A stretch of DNA of 60,242 nucleotides from Micromonospora sp. AMSO31t. Lineage in GTDB: Bacteria > Actinomycetota > Actinomycetes > Mycobacteriales > Micromonosporaceae. The notes under the pieces are model-generated. The model was not told the origin of the DNA. It saw only the letters and a program-made list of their open reading frames with translations, and did no database searches. Location of the stretch: assembly GCF_008868175.1 (NCBI RefSeq), contig NZ_WBKT01000019.1, positions 1 through 60,242 on the forward strand, given 5' to 3'. The position numbers and the translations under genes were made by a program. The stretch's first letter is position 1, and each line of letters opens with the position of its first letter. Shown here piece after piece: positions 8,145 to 19,048 of the stretch.

Positions 8145-8345
8145 ATGTGCCAGCACCTACCCACCTGCCCCTCCGCCGAGGCGACCGATCGCGAAGCCGC
8201 ACGCGTCATCGCCTGCTTCCGTGAGCAGGGCTGGAGCCTGCTCTGCAACGGTGTGATCGTCTTCGAGGACACCGGTGAGCTGCTCCCCGACGGCAGCACC
8301 ATCGCCCCGCACCGCGGCCCCGCCCGACACGCCCTCGTCGCCTGA
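8145..8345 (+). CDS. DUF5999 family small protein
   Basis: A 66-residue protein that I recognise as DUF5999, a small family found widely in actinomycetes. It opens MCQHLPTCPSAEATDREAA and continues with GWSLLCNGVIVFEDTGELLPDG and APHRG, all family hallmarks. Three Cys and a His in the first 12 residues suggest metal binding, but the function is unknown. The start ATG 8145 is chosen over the upstream ATG at 8112: it follows GGAG at the right distance and gives the family's usual MCQH start. The gene stands alone between leftward pabB and the leftward gcvP. Confidence 0.85.
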   Translation: MCQHLPTCPSAEATDREAARVIACFREQGWSLLCNGVIVFEDTGELLPDGSTIAPHRGPARHALVA

Positions 8346-8438
8346 CCGATCACGCTCCGTCAGGGAGCCTACGCGCCGACCGACCGGTCGACGCGCCGGC
8401 CGGGGCGGCGGCACTGCACCGCCCCGGCGCGCTGCGCC

Positions 8439-11258
<2,820 letters not shown>

Positions 11259-11335
11259 GCGCTGCGCTCCTTGTGGGGGCGAGGTCGACGGGTCGGCCTC
11301 CCCCTGAGTCGCGCTGACGCGCTCCACAGCGCCTG

Positions 11336-11426
11336 CCCACGTGGTCCTTTTGCCTGAGAGGTTCCGGGGAGAATCTGCCCCTTCGGCGCCGTCCGGGTGG
11401 TTCCCGGGCGGTCTCTCCCACGTGGG
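11336..11426 (-). promoter_or_regulatory. Glycine riboswitch, single aptamer, upstream of gcvP
   Basis: On the minus strand the leader reads GGGAGAGACC, then a GC-rich hairpin, GGCGCCGAAGGGGCA, TCTCCCCGGAAC and CTCTCAGGCAAAAGGACC, which is the glycine aptamer core. A perfect 9-bp P1 stem (CCCACGTGG at 11426-11418 with CCACGTGGG at 11344-11336) closes it. A -10-like TAGCGT lies at 11449-11444, so there is no room for a second aptamer upstream. Between aptamer and ATG, GCGCTG just after P1 can pair with CAGCGC just before the start codon, which hints at control of translation. Expected to raise gcvP expression when glycine is plentiful. Confidence 0.9.
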
Positions 11427-11496
11427 TGGTACCGGCATGGTCAACGCTACCAGCGACCATGTTTCCGGCTCATGTCGTACCCCGCCGGGGGGTCGG

Positions 11497-12354
11497 TCAC
11501 ACGGCGGCGGGGACCGGCCCGGCGGCGACCCGGTCGGCCAGGGCGGTCAGCGTCGCGCCCAGCGGCGCGTCGAGGATGAGGGTGGCGTGCCCGTCGCCGC
11601 GGGTGGCGCCCTGGTTGACGATGGCCACCGGGATGCCCAGCTTCGCCGCGCGCAGCACGAACCGGCGCCCCGACATGACGGTCAGGGAGGAGCCGAGCAC
11701 CAGCAGCGCCCGGGCCCGCTCGACCAGGGCGAAACAGTCGGCGACCCGTGGGGCCCGCACGGTCTCGCCGAAGAACACCACGTCCGGTTTGAGCATGCCG
11801 GCGCCGCAGATGCCGCAGTCGACGGTGCGGAACCGGGCCACCGCCTCGTCGGGCAGGTCCACGTCGCCGTCGGGGTTGACGTGCGCGACGTGCGCGTCGA
11901 AACCCGGGTTGGCCTCGGCCAGCCGCCGGTCCAGCTCGTCGCGGGAGGTCAGGTTGCCGCAGTCCAGGCAGGTCACCTCGTCGAGACCGCCGTGCAGCTC
12001 GATCACGCCGGTGGCGCCGGCGGCGGTGTGCAGGCCGTCGACGTTCTGGGTGATGATCCCGCCGAGCAGGCCGGCGCGTTGCAGCCGGGCGACCGCCCGG
12101 TGCCCGTCGTTGGGGGCGGCCCGGGCGATCAGCCGCCAGCCCAGGTGGCTGCGCGCCCAGTAGCGCCGCCGCGCGTCCGGGTCCCGGGTGAACGCCTGAT
12201 AGGTCATCGGGGTGTGCCGGCGGGCCGCGCCGGAGGGCCCCCGGTAGTCCGGGATGCCCGACTCGGTGGACAGGCCGGCGCCGCTGAGCACCACCACGTC
12301 CCCGGCGCCCACCAGCCGGGTCAACGCGTCGAACGTCTCGGTCACGGCGTCCAT
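11497..12354 (-). CDS. Class II (SIRT4-like) NAD-dependent sirtuin
   Basis: A 285-residue Sir2 protein that removes acyl or lipoyl groups from lysine, using NAD+. Motifs: [15 protein letters not shown] (NAD binding), TQNVDGLH with the ELHG catalytic His, and zinc Cys pairs CLDC and CGIC. The middle segment ([45 protein letters not shown]) follows human SIRT4 closely rather than CobB/class III, and lacks the class III Tyr-Arg pair. It lies directly upstream of the gcvP riboswitch in the same direction. The divergent gene at 12438 encodes an NAD(P)-binding protein. The substrate is inferred, not shown. Confidence 0.88.
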   Translation of the reverse strand: MDAVTETFDALTRLVGAGDVVVLSGAGLSTESGIPDYRGPSGAARRHTPMTYQAFTRDPDARRRYWARSHLGWRLIARAAPNDGHRAVARLQRAGLLGGIITQNVDGLHTAAGATGVIELHGGLDEVTCLDCGNLTSRDELDRRLAEANPGFDAHVAHVNPDGDVDLPDEAVARFRTVDCGICGAGMLKPDVVFFGETVRAPRVADCFALVERARALLVLGSSLTVMSGRRFVLRAAKLGIPVAIVNQGATRGDGHATLILDAPLGATLTALADRVAAGPVPAAV

Positions 12355-12425
12355 GCTGCCTCGCCCGCCCCGCCTCCGGCGAACCCGGGCCCACCGCTCA
12401 CCCGGTGCGGGTGCGGTCGCGGGAC

Positions 12426-12431
12426 TAGGTT
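12426..12431 (+). promoter_or_regulatory. -10 box placed for a leaderless transcript
   Basis: TAGGTT lies six bases before ATG 12438, the spacing expected when transcription starts at the start codon. A GAGGG between them could instead be read as a poor, too-close ribosome site. No -35 consensus is seen. Confidence 0.35.
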
Positions 12432-12437
12432 GAGGGC

Positions 12438-13091
12438 ATGCGCGTCGTCATCGCCGGAGGTCACGGGAAGATCGCCAAGCTGCTGGAGCGGGAACTCGCC
12501 GGCCGCGGCGACACGGCCGTCGGGTTGATCCGCAACCCCGGGCACGAGGCCGCGCTGCGCGCGGCCGGCGCCGAACCGGTGGTCTGCGACCTGGAACACA
12601 GCGACGTCGACACCGTCGCCGGGCACCTGGCCGGCGCCGACGCGGTGGTCTTCGCCGCCGGCGCCGGCCCCGGCAGCGGCGCGGCCCGCAAGGACACCGT
12701 CGACCGGGCCGCCGCCGTGCTGCTCGCCGACGCCGCGCAACGCGCCGGGGTCCGCCGCTACCTGCTGGTCTCCTCGATGGGCGTGGACCGGCCCCCGAGG
12801 GCGGGCACCGACGAGGTGTGGGCGGCGTACCTGCGGGCGAAGAAGGCCGCCGAGGACGACGTCACCGGCCGGGACCTCGACGTGACCGTGCTGCGCCCCG
12901 GCCGGCTCACCGACGACGCGCCGGTCGGCCGGATCACCCTGGCCCGGCACGCCGACCCCGGGCCGGTCACCCGCGCCGACACCGCCCGCGTCCTGCTCGC
13001 CCTGCTGTCCGCCCCGCACGGCGTCGGGCTCACCCTGGAACTGGTCGGCGGGGAGACCCCGATCGACGAGGCGGTCCGCGCCGCCACCTGA
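12438..13091 (+). CDS. NAD(P)H-binding atypical short-chain dehydrogenase (SDR5-like)
   Basis: A 217-residue Rossmann protein of the NmrA/YwnB-like group. The dinucleotide loop is GGHGKIAKLL at residues 7-16, then ADAVVFAAGAGPGSG and a VSSMGVDRPP segment where classic SDRs carry the catalytic Ser. YLRAKKAAEDD gives a Tyr-x-x-x-Lys-like pair. LRPGRLTDD and the C-terminal GGETPIDEAV are shared with the YtfG/YwnB proteins. It could reduce a small substrate or sense the NADPH/NADP ratio; the substrate is unknown. It is divergent from the sirtuin, with 83 bases between the starts. Confidence 0.8.
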   Translation: MRVVIAGGHGKIAKLLERELAGRGDTAVGLIRNPGHEAALRAAGAEPVVCDLEHSDVDTVAGHLAGADAVVFAAGAGPGSGAARKDTVDRAAAVLLADAAQRAGVRRYLLVSSMGVDRPPRAGTDEVWAAYLRAKKAAEDDVTGRDLDVTVLRPGRLTDDAPVGRITLARHADPGPVTRADTARVLLALLSAPHGVGLTLELVGGETPIDEAVRAAT

Positions 13092-13099
13092 GGTGCCGC

Positions 13100-14245
13100 T
13101 CACCCGCGCAGCCGCGCGTTGAGCCGCGCGGCCTGCCGAGTGAGATGGTCGCGTTCACCGAGGCTGGGCGCCGACCGGGCCGCCTCGGCGTAGAGCCGCG
13201 CCGCGGTCACCGGGTCGCCGTCGCGCTCGTGCAGGTACGCCGCGACCGCGGCGTGGCGCGGCAGCGCCGGGTCGAGCGCCGCCAGCGCCGCCAGGCCGGC
13301 GCGTGGGCCGTCGGCCTCGCCGACCGCCACGGCCCGGTTGAGGCGGGCCACCGGGCTGCCGGTGAGGCCCACCAGCTCGTCGTACCACTCGACGATCTGC
13401 ACCCAGTCGGTCTCCTCGACCGTCGGTGCGTCGGCGTGCAGCGCCGCGATGGCGGCCTGGGCCTGGAACTCCCCCAGCCGGTCGCGGGCGAGCGCCGCCT
13501 GCAGCACGTCGACACCCTCGGCGATCAGCCGGGTGTCCCACCGGCCGCGGTCCTGCTCGGCGAGCGGCACGAGCCGGCCGTCCGGGCCGGTCCGCGCCGC
13601 CCGCCGGGCGTGGTGCAGCAGCATGAGCGCGAGCAGGCCCGCGACCTCCTCGTGGTCGATCCTGGCCGCCAGCTCGCGGGTGAGCCGGATCGCCTCACCG
13701 GCGAGGTCCACGTCACCGGAGTAGCCCTCGTTGAACACCAGGTAGAGCACGCGCAGCACCGTGGCGACGTCACCGGGCTGGTCGAGCCGCACACCCGAGA
13801 CGGTCCGCTTGGCGCGGCTGATCCGCTGCGCCATGGTCGCCTCCGGCACCAGGTAGGCGCGCGCGATCTGACGCGTGGTCAGGCCGCCCACCGCGCGCAG
13901 CGTGAGCGCGACCGCCGACGCCGGCGTGAGGGACGGGTGCGCGCACAGGAAATACAGCTGGAGCGTGTCGTCGACCGCCTCGCCCGGGCCCGGCGGCGGC
14001 TCGCCCTCGACGCGCGCCTCCCGGTGCCGCCGGGAGGCGTCGGCGCGGGCCGCGTCGAGGAACTTCCGCCACGCCGCCGTGACCAGCCACCCCTGGGGGT
14101 CGCGCGGCGGGTCGTCCGGCCACACCCGCACGGCCTCCACCAGGGCGTCCTGGACGGCGTCCTCGGCCGCCGCGAAGTCGGCTCCGCGGCGGACGAGGAT
14201 CCCGATCACGGTGGGGGTGAGAGCCCGCAGCAGAGCCTCATCCAC
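13100..14245 (-). CDS. ECF42-type RNA polymerase sigma factor with C-terminal TPR-like extension
   Basis: A 381-residue protein. The first half has sigma region 2 (AAEDAVQDALVEAVRVWPDDPPRDPQGWL in outline) and region 4 (LTTRQIARAYLVPEATMAQRISRAK). The second half is a helical repeat extension with a LYLVFNEGYSGD segment, typical of the ECF42 group, where the extension is needed for activity in place of an anti-sigma factor. GTG 14245 is the start, six bases after the stop of the DGPF gene, so the two form an operon. ECF42 factors usually switch on their neighbouring DGPF gene; a matching promoter is visible upstream of it. Confidence 0.88.
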   Translation of the reverse strand: MDEALLRALTPTVIGILVRRGADFAAAEDAVQDALVEAVRVWPDDPPRDPQGWLVTAAWRKFLDAARADASRRHREARVEGEPPPGPGEAVDDTLQLYFLCAHPSLTPASAVALTLRAVGGLTTRQIARAYLVPEATMAQRISRAKRTVSGVRLDQPGDVATVLRVLYLVFNEGYSGDVDLAGEAIRLTRELAARIDHEEVAGLLALMLLHHARRAARTGPDGRLVPLAEQDRGRWDTRLIAEGVDVLQAALARDRLGEFQAQAAIAALHADAPTVEETDWVQIVEWYDELVGLTGSPVARLNRAVAVGEADGPRAGLAALAALDPALPRHAAVAAYLHERDGDPVTAARLYAEAARSAPSLGERDHLTRQAARLNARLRG

Positions 14246-14251
14246 CGTCCG

Positions 14252-14659
14252 TCACTCCGTGATCGTCGGGGCCTCGCCCAGGAACGGGCGCACCTCGAGC
14301 CACTCGTGGATCGGCTTTCCACCCGCACCCGGGGCCGCGGACAGCTCCCCGGCCAGCTCGATCGCCCGGTCGTAGGTGTCGACGTCGATCACCATCCAGC
14401 CGGCGATGAGGTCCTTGGTCTCCGCGAACGGCCCGTCGGTGACCGGCGGGCGCCCCTCGCCGTCGTAGCGGACGAACGTGCCCTCCGGGGACAGCGCCTG
14501 ACCGTCGACGAACTCGCCGGTGCCCTCGAGCCGGGCGGCGAAGTCCTGCATGTACCGCACGTGGGCCGAGACCTCCTCCGGCGTCCACTGGTCCATCGGC
14601 ACGTCGTTGACCGCCGCCGGCGCGCCCCGGTAGTGCTTGAGCAGCAGGTACTTGGCCAT
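14252..14659 (-). CDS. DGPF (YCII-related) protein, partner of ECF42
   Basis: A 135-residue protein of the YCII-related/DGPF superfamily. The name-giving motif is present as VTDGPFAETK around residue 75, with AGWMVIDVDTYDRAIELA after it. The biochemical role of DGPF proteins is unknown; the fold resembles small dimeric enzymes related to YciI. The second of two adjacent ATGs (14659) is chosen since GAGGAG lies six bases upstream of it; 14662 is the alternative. It is followed at once by the ECF42 sigma gene and preceded by a TGTCGA-type promoter at 14709-14735. Confidence 0.87.
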   Translation of the reverse strand: MAKYLLLKHYRGAPAAVNDVPMDQWTPEEVSAHVRYMQDFAARLEGTGEFVDGQALSPEGTFVRYDGEGRPPVTDGPFAETKDLIAGWMVIDVDTYDRAIELAGELSAAPGAGGKPIHEWLEVRPFLGEAPTITE

Positions 14660-14708
14660 CATGTTCTCCTCGGTGCGGTACGGCCATTGTTGCCGTGTTC
14701 GCTTCGGG

Positions 14709-14735
14709 GACGGAGCCGCACCGCCGTTCTCGACA
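14709..14735 (-). promoter_or_regulatory. Candidate ECF42 promoter
   Basis: On the minus strand, TGTCGA (14735-14730) is followed after exactly 17 bases by CGTC (14712-14709). Published work on ECF42 gives TGTCGA for the -35 and CGA/TC for the -10. The transcript would start near 14702 and have a leader of about 40 bases before the DGPF gene. This fits self-activation of the operon. Confidence 0.6.
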
Positions 14736-14821
14736 TGCCACCGCGAGATTTCTGCGGGGAAATCTTCCCGGGCGCCGCGGGCCCGGCCCACCGGGGTGAC
14801 CCCGGTGGGCCGGGCCGCCGC

Positions 14822-15502
14822 TCAGCGCTGGTGGCGGGGCAGCGCCACCTGCTGCCCACCGGCGACCGCGGGCACCTCCCGGGCGATCCGGTCCATCGTC
14901 CGCGACAGCTGCTCGCTGCCGTCGTCGAGGTGCCGGGCCGCCGCCTGCATGTGCGAGATCATCATCTCGCCGAAGATCCGCAGCGCCTCCCGGGTGGCCA
15001 CCGAGTCGTCGAAGTTCACCCCGGCGCTGCTGCGGTACTCCGTCACCGCCCGCTCCGCCTCCTGCTTGGCCTCCTGCGCCGCGGCCTGCATGTAGCTCTC
15101 GTACTGCATCCGGGCGTACTCGGCGACCCGGCGGGCGTAGTCGTGGGCCTGCGCGATGATCTGCTCGGCCTCCCGCTGCGCCGCCGACAGCAGGTTCACC
15201 TCCTTCGCCGCGGGGGCCGCCGCCGCGTTGTCGGCGCTCGGGATCACCCCGTGCCGGTGCAGCTCCAGGTGGTCGTTGAGCCGCTCGTTCTCCGCCCGCA
15301 GATGCGCCAGCTGCGCCGCCAGCAGGTCCAGCTCGTCGGCCACCTGCATCCGGAACCGGTCCACGTCGGCGTGGTCGTAGCCGCGGCGGGTGAACGACGC
15401 CGACCCGAACTCCCACCGGCGCACCCGGTCGGCGCTGAGACGCACCTGCGCCGCGCCACCGGTCACCTGACCCTCGTACCTGCTGATCGGGGTCGCGCTC
15501 AC
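14822..15502 (-). CDS. DivIVA-domain coiled-coil protein
   Basis: A 226-residue protein with the N-terminal DivIVA-type segment (FTRRGYDHADVDRFRMQVADELDLL, about residues 38-62), followed by long heptad-rich helices (LAAQLAHLRAENERLNDHL and AAAQEAKQEAERAVTEYR). DivIVA-family proteins bind curved membrane and organise polar growth or division in actinomycetes. This one is shorter than the main DivIVA/Wag31 and has a preceding 35-residue N-terminal region, so it is probably an accessory member. The start is GTG 15502, after AGGTGA. It follows the two globin genes in the same direction, 55 bases from the flavohemoglobin stop. Confidence 0.75.
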   Translation of the reverse strand: MSATPISRYEGQVTGGAAQVRLSADRVRRWEFGSASFTRRGYDHADVDRFRMQVADELDLLAAQLAHLRAENERLNDHLELHRHGVIPSADNAAAAPAAKEVNLLSAAQREAEQIIAQAHDYARRVAEYARMQYESYMQAAAQEAKQEAERAVTEYRSSAGVNFDDSVATREALRIFGEMMISHMQAAARHLDDGSEQLSRTMDRIAREVPAVAGGQQVALPRHQR

Positions 15503-15557
15503 CGGGTCACCTCCGTTCGCGACTGCGGGGCTCGCAACACCGGCTCACTCCTCGCGC

Positions 15558-16724
15558 TCACCGGGCACCTCCGGAATCGTCAGGGGTCGTCGCGGTCCGG
15601 AAGGCCGGCCCGTACCAGTGCTTGCCGAAACCCTCGTGGTGCAGCTGACCCGGCTGGTAGCCGGCGCCGGTCAGCGCCGCCACCGAATGGCTCACCATCT
15701 CGTCGGAGCCGCACACGTACACGTGCCGGGACCGCCAGTCGCCGTCGGCCAGGACCTGGTCGGCCACCTGCACGAACTCGCCCGGCCGCCGCGGGTCCGA
15801 ACCCGCCACGTACGTCACCCGCAGCCACGGGTACGACGCGGCGAACTTGTCGATCGCCTCGCTGTCGTAGAACTCCAACCGGGACCGGGCCCCCACGTAC
15901 AGGTCCACCCGGCGGCCCACGCCCTCCGCGGCGACCTGCTCCAGCAGGGCCTTCACCGGCGCCCAGCCGGTGCCACCGGCCAGCAGCAGCAGATCCGACG
16001 ACCCGGCCTGCCACAACGTCAACCGGTCACCGACCGGCGCCGCCAGGTGCACCTGGTCGCCCACCGCACACCCGTACACCAGCCGCGACGACACCGCGCC
16101 ACCCGGCGCGGCCCGCACGTGCAGCTCCAGCGTCCCGTCGGGGCGGGGCGCGTTCGCCGGCGAGTAGTACCGCCACGAGCGCACCGCCGGGTGGGACACC
16201 CCGATCGACTGGCCCGGGGCGAACTGCAGCAGGTACTGCGGCCGCAGCGTCAGCACCGCCACGTCGAACGTGCGCCGCTCGTGCCCGAGGATCTCCGCCA
16301 CCCACCACGGCGGGGACTTCGCCTCCGCCGCCTGCGCGGCGTCCATCATCACCTGCGCGACCAACCCGTACGCGGCCGCCCAGTCGGCGGCCAGCTCGTC
16401 GGTCCACGCCTCGCCGGAGAAGTGCCGCAGCGTCGCCAGCAGCGCCTCACCGACCGCGGGATAGTGCTCGGCGCGCACCGCGAACTTGCGGTGATCCGCG
16501 CCGAGGTCCTGGAGGAACCCGACGAGCTGGTCCACCTGGTCCACGTGGGACACGATGTGCCCCAGCGCGTTCACCAGGCGGTCCCGCTGCCCGGCCATGT
16601 TCGTGGGGAACATCTGCCGGGTCTCCGGGTGCGCCAGGAACAGCGTCGAATAGAAGTAGAGCGGCACCTGGTCGCCGTGCGCGGCGACCAGGGACCAGCT
16701 CTGCTTGAGCCGCCCTGCGTCCAC
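15558..16724 (-). CDS. Flavohemoglobin-like protein (globin plus FAD/NAD reductase)
   Basis: A 388-residue fusion, typical of flavohemoglobins that oxidise nitric oxide to nitrate. The globin half has FYSTLF with a B10-type Tyr near 25 and the proximal His at about 78 (GADHRKF), then HYPAVGEALL. The reductase half has SWRYYSPAN (FAD site), GGTGWAPVKAL (NAD site) and VYVCGSDEMV with the C-terminal FGKHWYG. The start GTG 16724 lies two bases beyond the stop of the truncated hemoglobin gene, so translation is coupled. Sequence between the halves is PPWWVAEILGHERR rather than the usual Hmp linker, so it belongs to an actinobacterial branch. Confidence 0.85.
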   Translation of the reverse strand: MDAGRLKQSWSLVAAHGDQVPLYFYSTLFLAHPETRQMFPTNMAGQRDRLVNALGHIVSHVDQVDQLVGFLQDLGADHRKFAVRAEHYPAVGEALLATLRHFSGEAWTDELAADWAAAYGLVAQVMMDAAQAAEAKSPPWWVAEILGHERRTFDVAVLTLRPQYLLQFAPGQSIGVSHPAVRSWRYYSPANAPRPDGTLELHVRAAPGGAVSSRLVYGCAVGDQVHLAAPVGDRLTLWQAGSSDLLLLAGGTGWAPVKALLEQVAAEGVGRRVDLYVGARSRLEFYDSEAIDKFAASYPWLRVTYVAGSDPRRPGEFVQVADQVLADGDWRSRHVYVCGSDEMVSHSVAALTGAGYQPGQLHHEGFGKHWYGPAFRTATTPDDSGGAR

Positions 16725-16726
16725 GC

Positions 16727-17116
16727 TCAGGCGTTCCCCGACGACACGACCTGGTCCTGGACCTGACCCAGCACGACGTGCACGTCGGCGATCACGTCGG
16801 CCGGCACCCCCAGCTCGACCAGCGTCGCGGTCAGGTGCTCGCCGACCTTCACGTAGTGCGCCACCGGGATGTTCAGCGGCTGGTGCGCCTCGGACAGGCC
16901 CCGACCCGCGTACTCGTTCGGGCCGCCGAGCACCACGGCGAGCATCAACGCCAGGTGCCGCCGCTGCTCGGGCATGTTCACGTCGGTGAAGTAGCCGGCC
17001 AGGTCCGGGTCGGCCAGCACCTTGTCGTAGAACAGCTCCACCGCGGCCTTCACGGCGGCGGCGCCGCCGATGCGCTCGTAGTGGGAGATCGGGGTGGTCT
17101 CTTCGGTCACCGTCAT
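16727..17116 (-). CDS. glbN: Group I truncated hemoglobin
   Basis: A 129-residue globin of the 2-on-2 type. It has the expected Gly-rich turn IGGAAAVKAAVELFYDKVLADPDLAGYF, an LGG segment, and a proximal His probably at residue 87 (AHYVKVGEHL). Homologues such as HbN of mycobacteria bind O2 and turn over NO, using a reductase to recycle the heme. The next gene, two bases on, encodes a globin with its own reductase, so the pair may act together against NO. ATG 17116 follows GGAAGG. The upstream gap shows no clear NsrR or NorR site by eye. Confidence 0.87.
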   Translation of the reverse strand: MTVTEETTPISHYERIGGAAAVKAAVELFYDKVLADPDLAGYFTDVNMPEQRRHLALMLAVVLGGPNEYAGRGLSEAHQPLNIPVAHYVKVGEHLTATLVELGVPADVIADVHVVLGQVQDQVVSSGNA

Positions 17117-17518
17117 GGGTGGTTCCTTCCGGGAGGGGGGCAACGCGACCAGCGCCGCGGAGGGGCAACCGGCAGCCCGCGCGCGTCGCACCGGCTCCAC
17201 CGAACGGTCACGCGCAAGCGACCGTGTCGGACCATAGCGTGCCCGCCGAAACGGTTCAGCCCTGCCCTATCCGATTCCCGACATCCGTCGATCACGGACA
17301 GTCAGCGAACCCGGCGGATCGTTCGCGCGACGCGAGCACACCGACACGCTGGGTGGATGCCACCGGCACCCGGCACCCTCAACTGTCCCTTTCGGACAGC
17401 AACCGGCGGCGACCCACCCGGACGTTGTTTCCGCACGTCACGTCGGCCCCACCCGGCGACGGCCGCCGGACCGGCGGGCCGGCGCCACTCCGCCGGCCCC
17501 ACCACACGCGCTGTGATC
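17117..17518. other. Gap upstream of the globin genes
   Basis: This stretch must hold the glbN promoter, but no -35/-10 pair or operator stands out. Only translated shadows with no family resemblance are present. The right edge abuts the terminator of the MerR gene. Confidence 0.4.
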
Positions 17519-17564
17519 AAAAAAGGGGACCACGCCGTGCCCGTTTGGGCGTGGCGCGGCCCCG
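17519..17564 (-). terminator. Rho-independent terminator after the MerR gene
   Basis: Reading leftward, a GC-rich stem (CCACGCC at 17554-17548 with GGCGTGG at 17536-17530, extended by CCCC/GGGG pairs) is followed by a run of six T at 17524-17519. It lies 20 bases after the MerR stop and closes the 23.8-17.6 kb cluster. Confidence 0.75.
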
Positions 17565-17583
17565 AGGAACCGTGACGGGCCGC

Positions 17584-18162
17584 TCAGCCCGCCCGACGAC
17601 GCGCACGCCGCGCCGCCAACTCGTCACCCACCGACTCGGACTCCGCCTCCACCGGCTGGGCGGCCGGCTCCGGCTGCCCACCCACCGGCTCCGCCGGCAG
17701 ATGCGACAGCGAACCCTGGATCTCCTTGAACGCGCCACCGATCGCGATGCCGAACACGCCCTGGCCGCCCTGCAACAGGTCCACGACCTCCTCCGGCGAC
17801 CGGCACTCGTACACCGTCGTCCCGTCCGAGATCAACGTGATGCCCGCCAGGTCCTCGACCCCACGCGACCGCAACGCGTCGATGGCCTTCCGGATGTTCT
17901 GCAACGACACCCCGGCGTCCAACAACCGCTTCACGACCTTCAACACCACCAGGTCGCGGAAGGAGTACAACCGGGACGTCCCCGACCCCGAGGCGTCCCG
18001 CACGCTCGGCACCACCAGACCCGTCCGGGCCCAGTAGTCCAGCTGCCGGTAACTGATGCCCACCGCGTGACACGCGGTCACACCCCGGTAGCCCACCTCA
18101 CCGTCAACGACCGGGTCGGGCTGCTGTTCCGTAGTCGGACCAGGATCTCGCGGCTCGTGCAT
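17584..18162 (-). CDS. MerR family regulator (Rv1830/ResR-like)
   Basis: A 192-residue regulator. Its helix-turn-helix is GYRGVTACHAVGISYRQLDYWARTGLV, then RLYSFRDLVVLKVVKRLLDAGVSLQNIRKAI, the MerR recognition and dimer helices. The C-terminal half carries ITLISDGTTVYECRSPEEVVDLLQGGQGVFGIAIG, shared with M. tuberculosis Rv1830. It holds the same place as Rv1830: last in the run after GarA, FtsR and the DUF151 nuclease. Rv1830 has been tied to growth-rate and division control. A terminator follows directly. ATG 18162 is preceded by a weak ribosome site. Confidence 0.85.
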   Translation of the reverse strand: MHEPRDPGPTTEQQPDPVVDGEVGYRGVTACHAVGISYRQLDYWARTGLVVPSVRDASGSGTSRLYSFRDLVVLKVVKRLLDAGVSLQNIRKAIDALRSRGVEDLAGITLISDGTTVYECRSPEEVVDLLQGGQGVFGIAIGGAFKEIQGSLSHLPAEPVGGQPEPAAQPVEAESESVGDELAARRARRRAG

Positions 18163-18371
18163 CCGGACAACCTCCCCGCCCGTGCGGTGCCACGCGGTCT
18201 CCCCGTGCGCGCACCCCTGGATACCGCAACCCTAGCCCCGACACCGGGAGTTACCCCGCAGGAGCCACCGCGACACGCCGCACCGCCACCCGGAAGATCA
18301 CTGACGGCGGCGATCCGTCACCCACCGTGACAACCGCCGCCGCGCCGACACCGGCCCACCGGCCGGCCACC

Positions 18372-18836
18372 TCAGCCCGCGAAATCCTCCGGACGCACCT
18401 GCTCCAGGAACTCCCGGAACTTCTCCACCTCGTCCTCCTGCTCGTCGGGGATCACGATCCCCGCCTCGGAGAGGACCTGCTCGGCACAACGAATCGGAGC
18501 GCCCACCCGCAACGCCAACGCGATGGAATCGCTCGGCCGCGCCGACACCCGAACGCCGTCACCGATCAACAGATCGGCGTAGAAGACGTTCTCCTTCAAC
18601 TCGGTGATCTCCACCGCGTGCAACGGCGCCTTCAACGCCGCCAGCACGTCCCGCAGCAGATCATGCGTCAACGGCCGCGCCGGCTTCACACCCTGCTGCT
18701 CGTAGGCGATCGCCGTCGCCTCGACCGCGCCGATCCAGATCGGCAGATAGCGGTCCCCCTCGACCTCCCGCAGCAGGACGATCGGCTGGTTGCTGGGCAG
18801 CTCCACCCGAACTCCGACCACGCTCAGCTCGCGCAC
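18372..18836 (-). CDS. Bifunctional nuclease family protein (DUF151)
   Basis: A 154-residue protein of the DUF151 family, some members of which cut both RNA and DNA in vitro. The chain shows the conserved core LPIWIGAVEATAIAYEQQG, RPLTHDLL, and VSARPSDSIALALRVGAPI. It starts MRELSVVGVRVELPSNQPIVLLRE, as family members do. It sits between two MerR genes, exactly as Rv1829 lies between Rv1828 and Rv1830. The biological role remains unclear. Gaps of about 210 bases on both sides suggest separate promoters within the cluster. Confidence 0.88.
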   Translation of the reverse strand: MRELSVVGVRVELPSNQPIVLLREVEGDRYLPIWIGAVEATAIAYEQQGVKPARPLTHDLLRDVLAALKAPLHAVEITELKENVFYADLLIGDGVRVSARPSDSIALALRVGAPIRCAEQVLSEAGIVIPDEQEDEVEKFREFLEQVRPEDFAG

Positions 18837-19048
18837 CGCCGCCTCCGTGTCGTTGTCACCTACGCCCGCACCGCGCCCTTCCCTGCACGGTACACGGACC
18901 GCGACACGGGAGTCCCATCCGCTACGTGCACCACGCCTCGCCGCAACGGGTTACCCCGGCAAGCCTACGACACGCTTCCCGGCACCGATCTTTCCGCGCC
19001 CACCCACGGCAGAGGCCGGGCGCCCCCACGACACCCGGCCCCACCACC

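Noticed and set aside
11259..11444. A 62-residue N-terminal extension on GcvP in an open frame
   Set aside because: It is translated from the glycine riboswitch and has no resemblance to GcvP; the AAGGAG before ATG 11258 fixes the true start.
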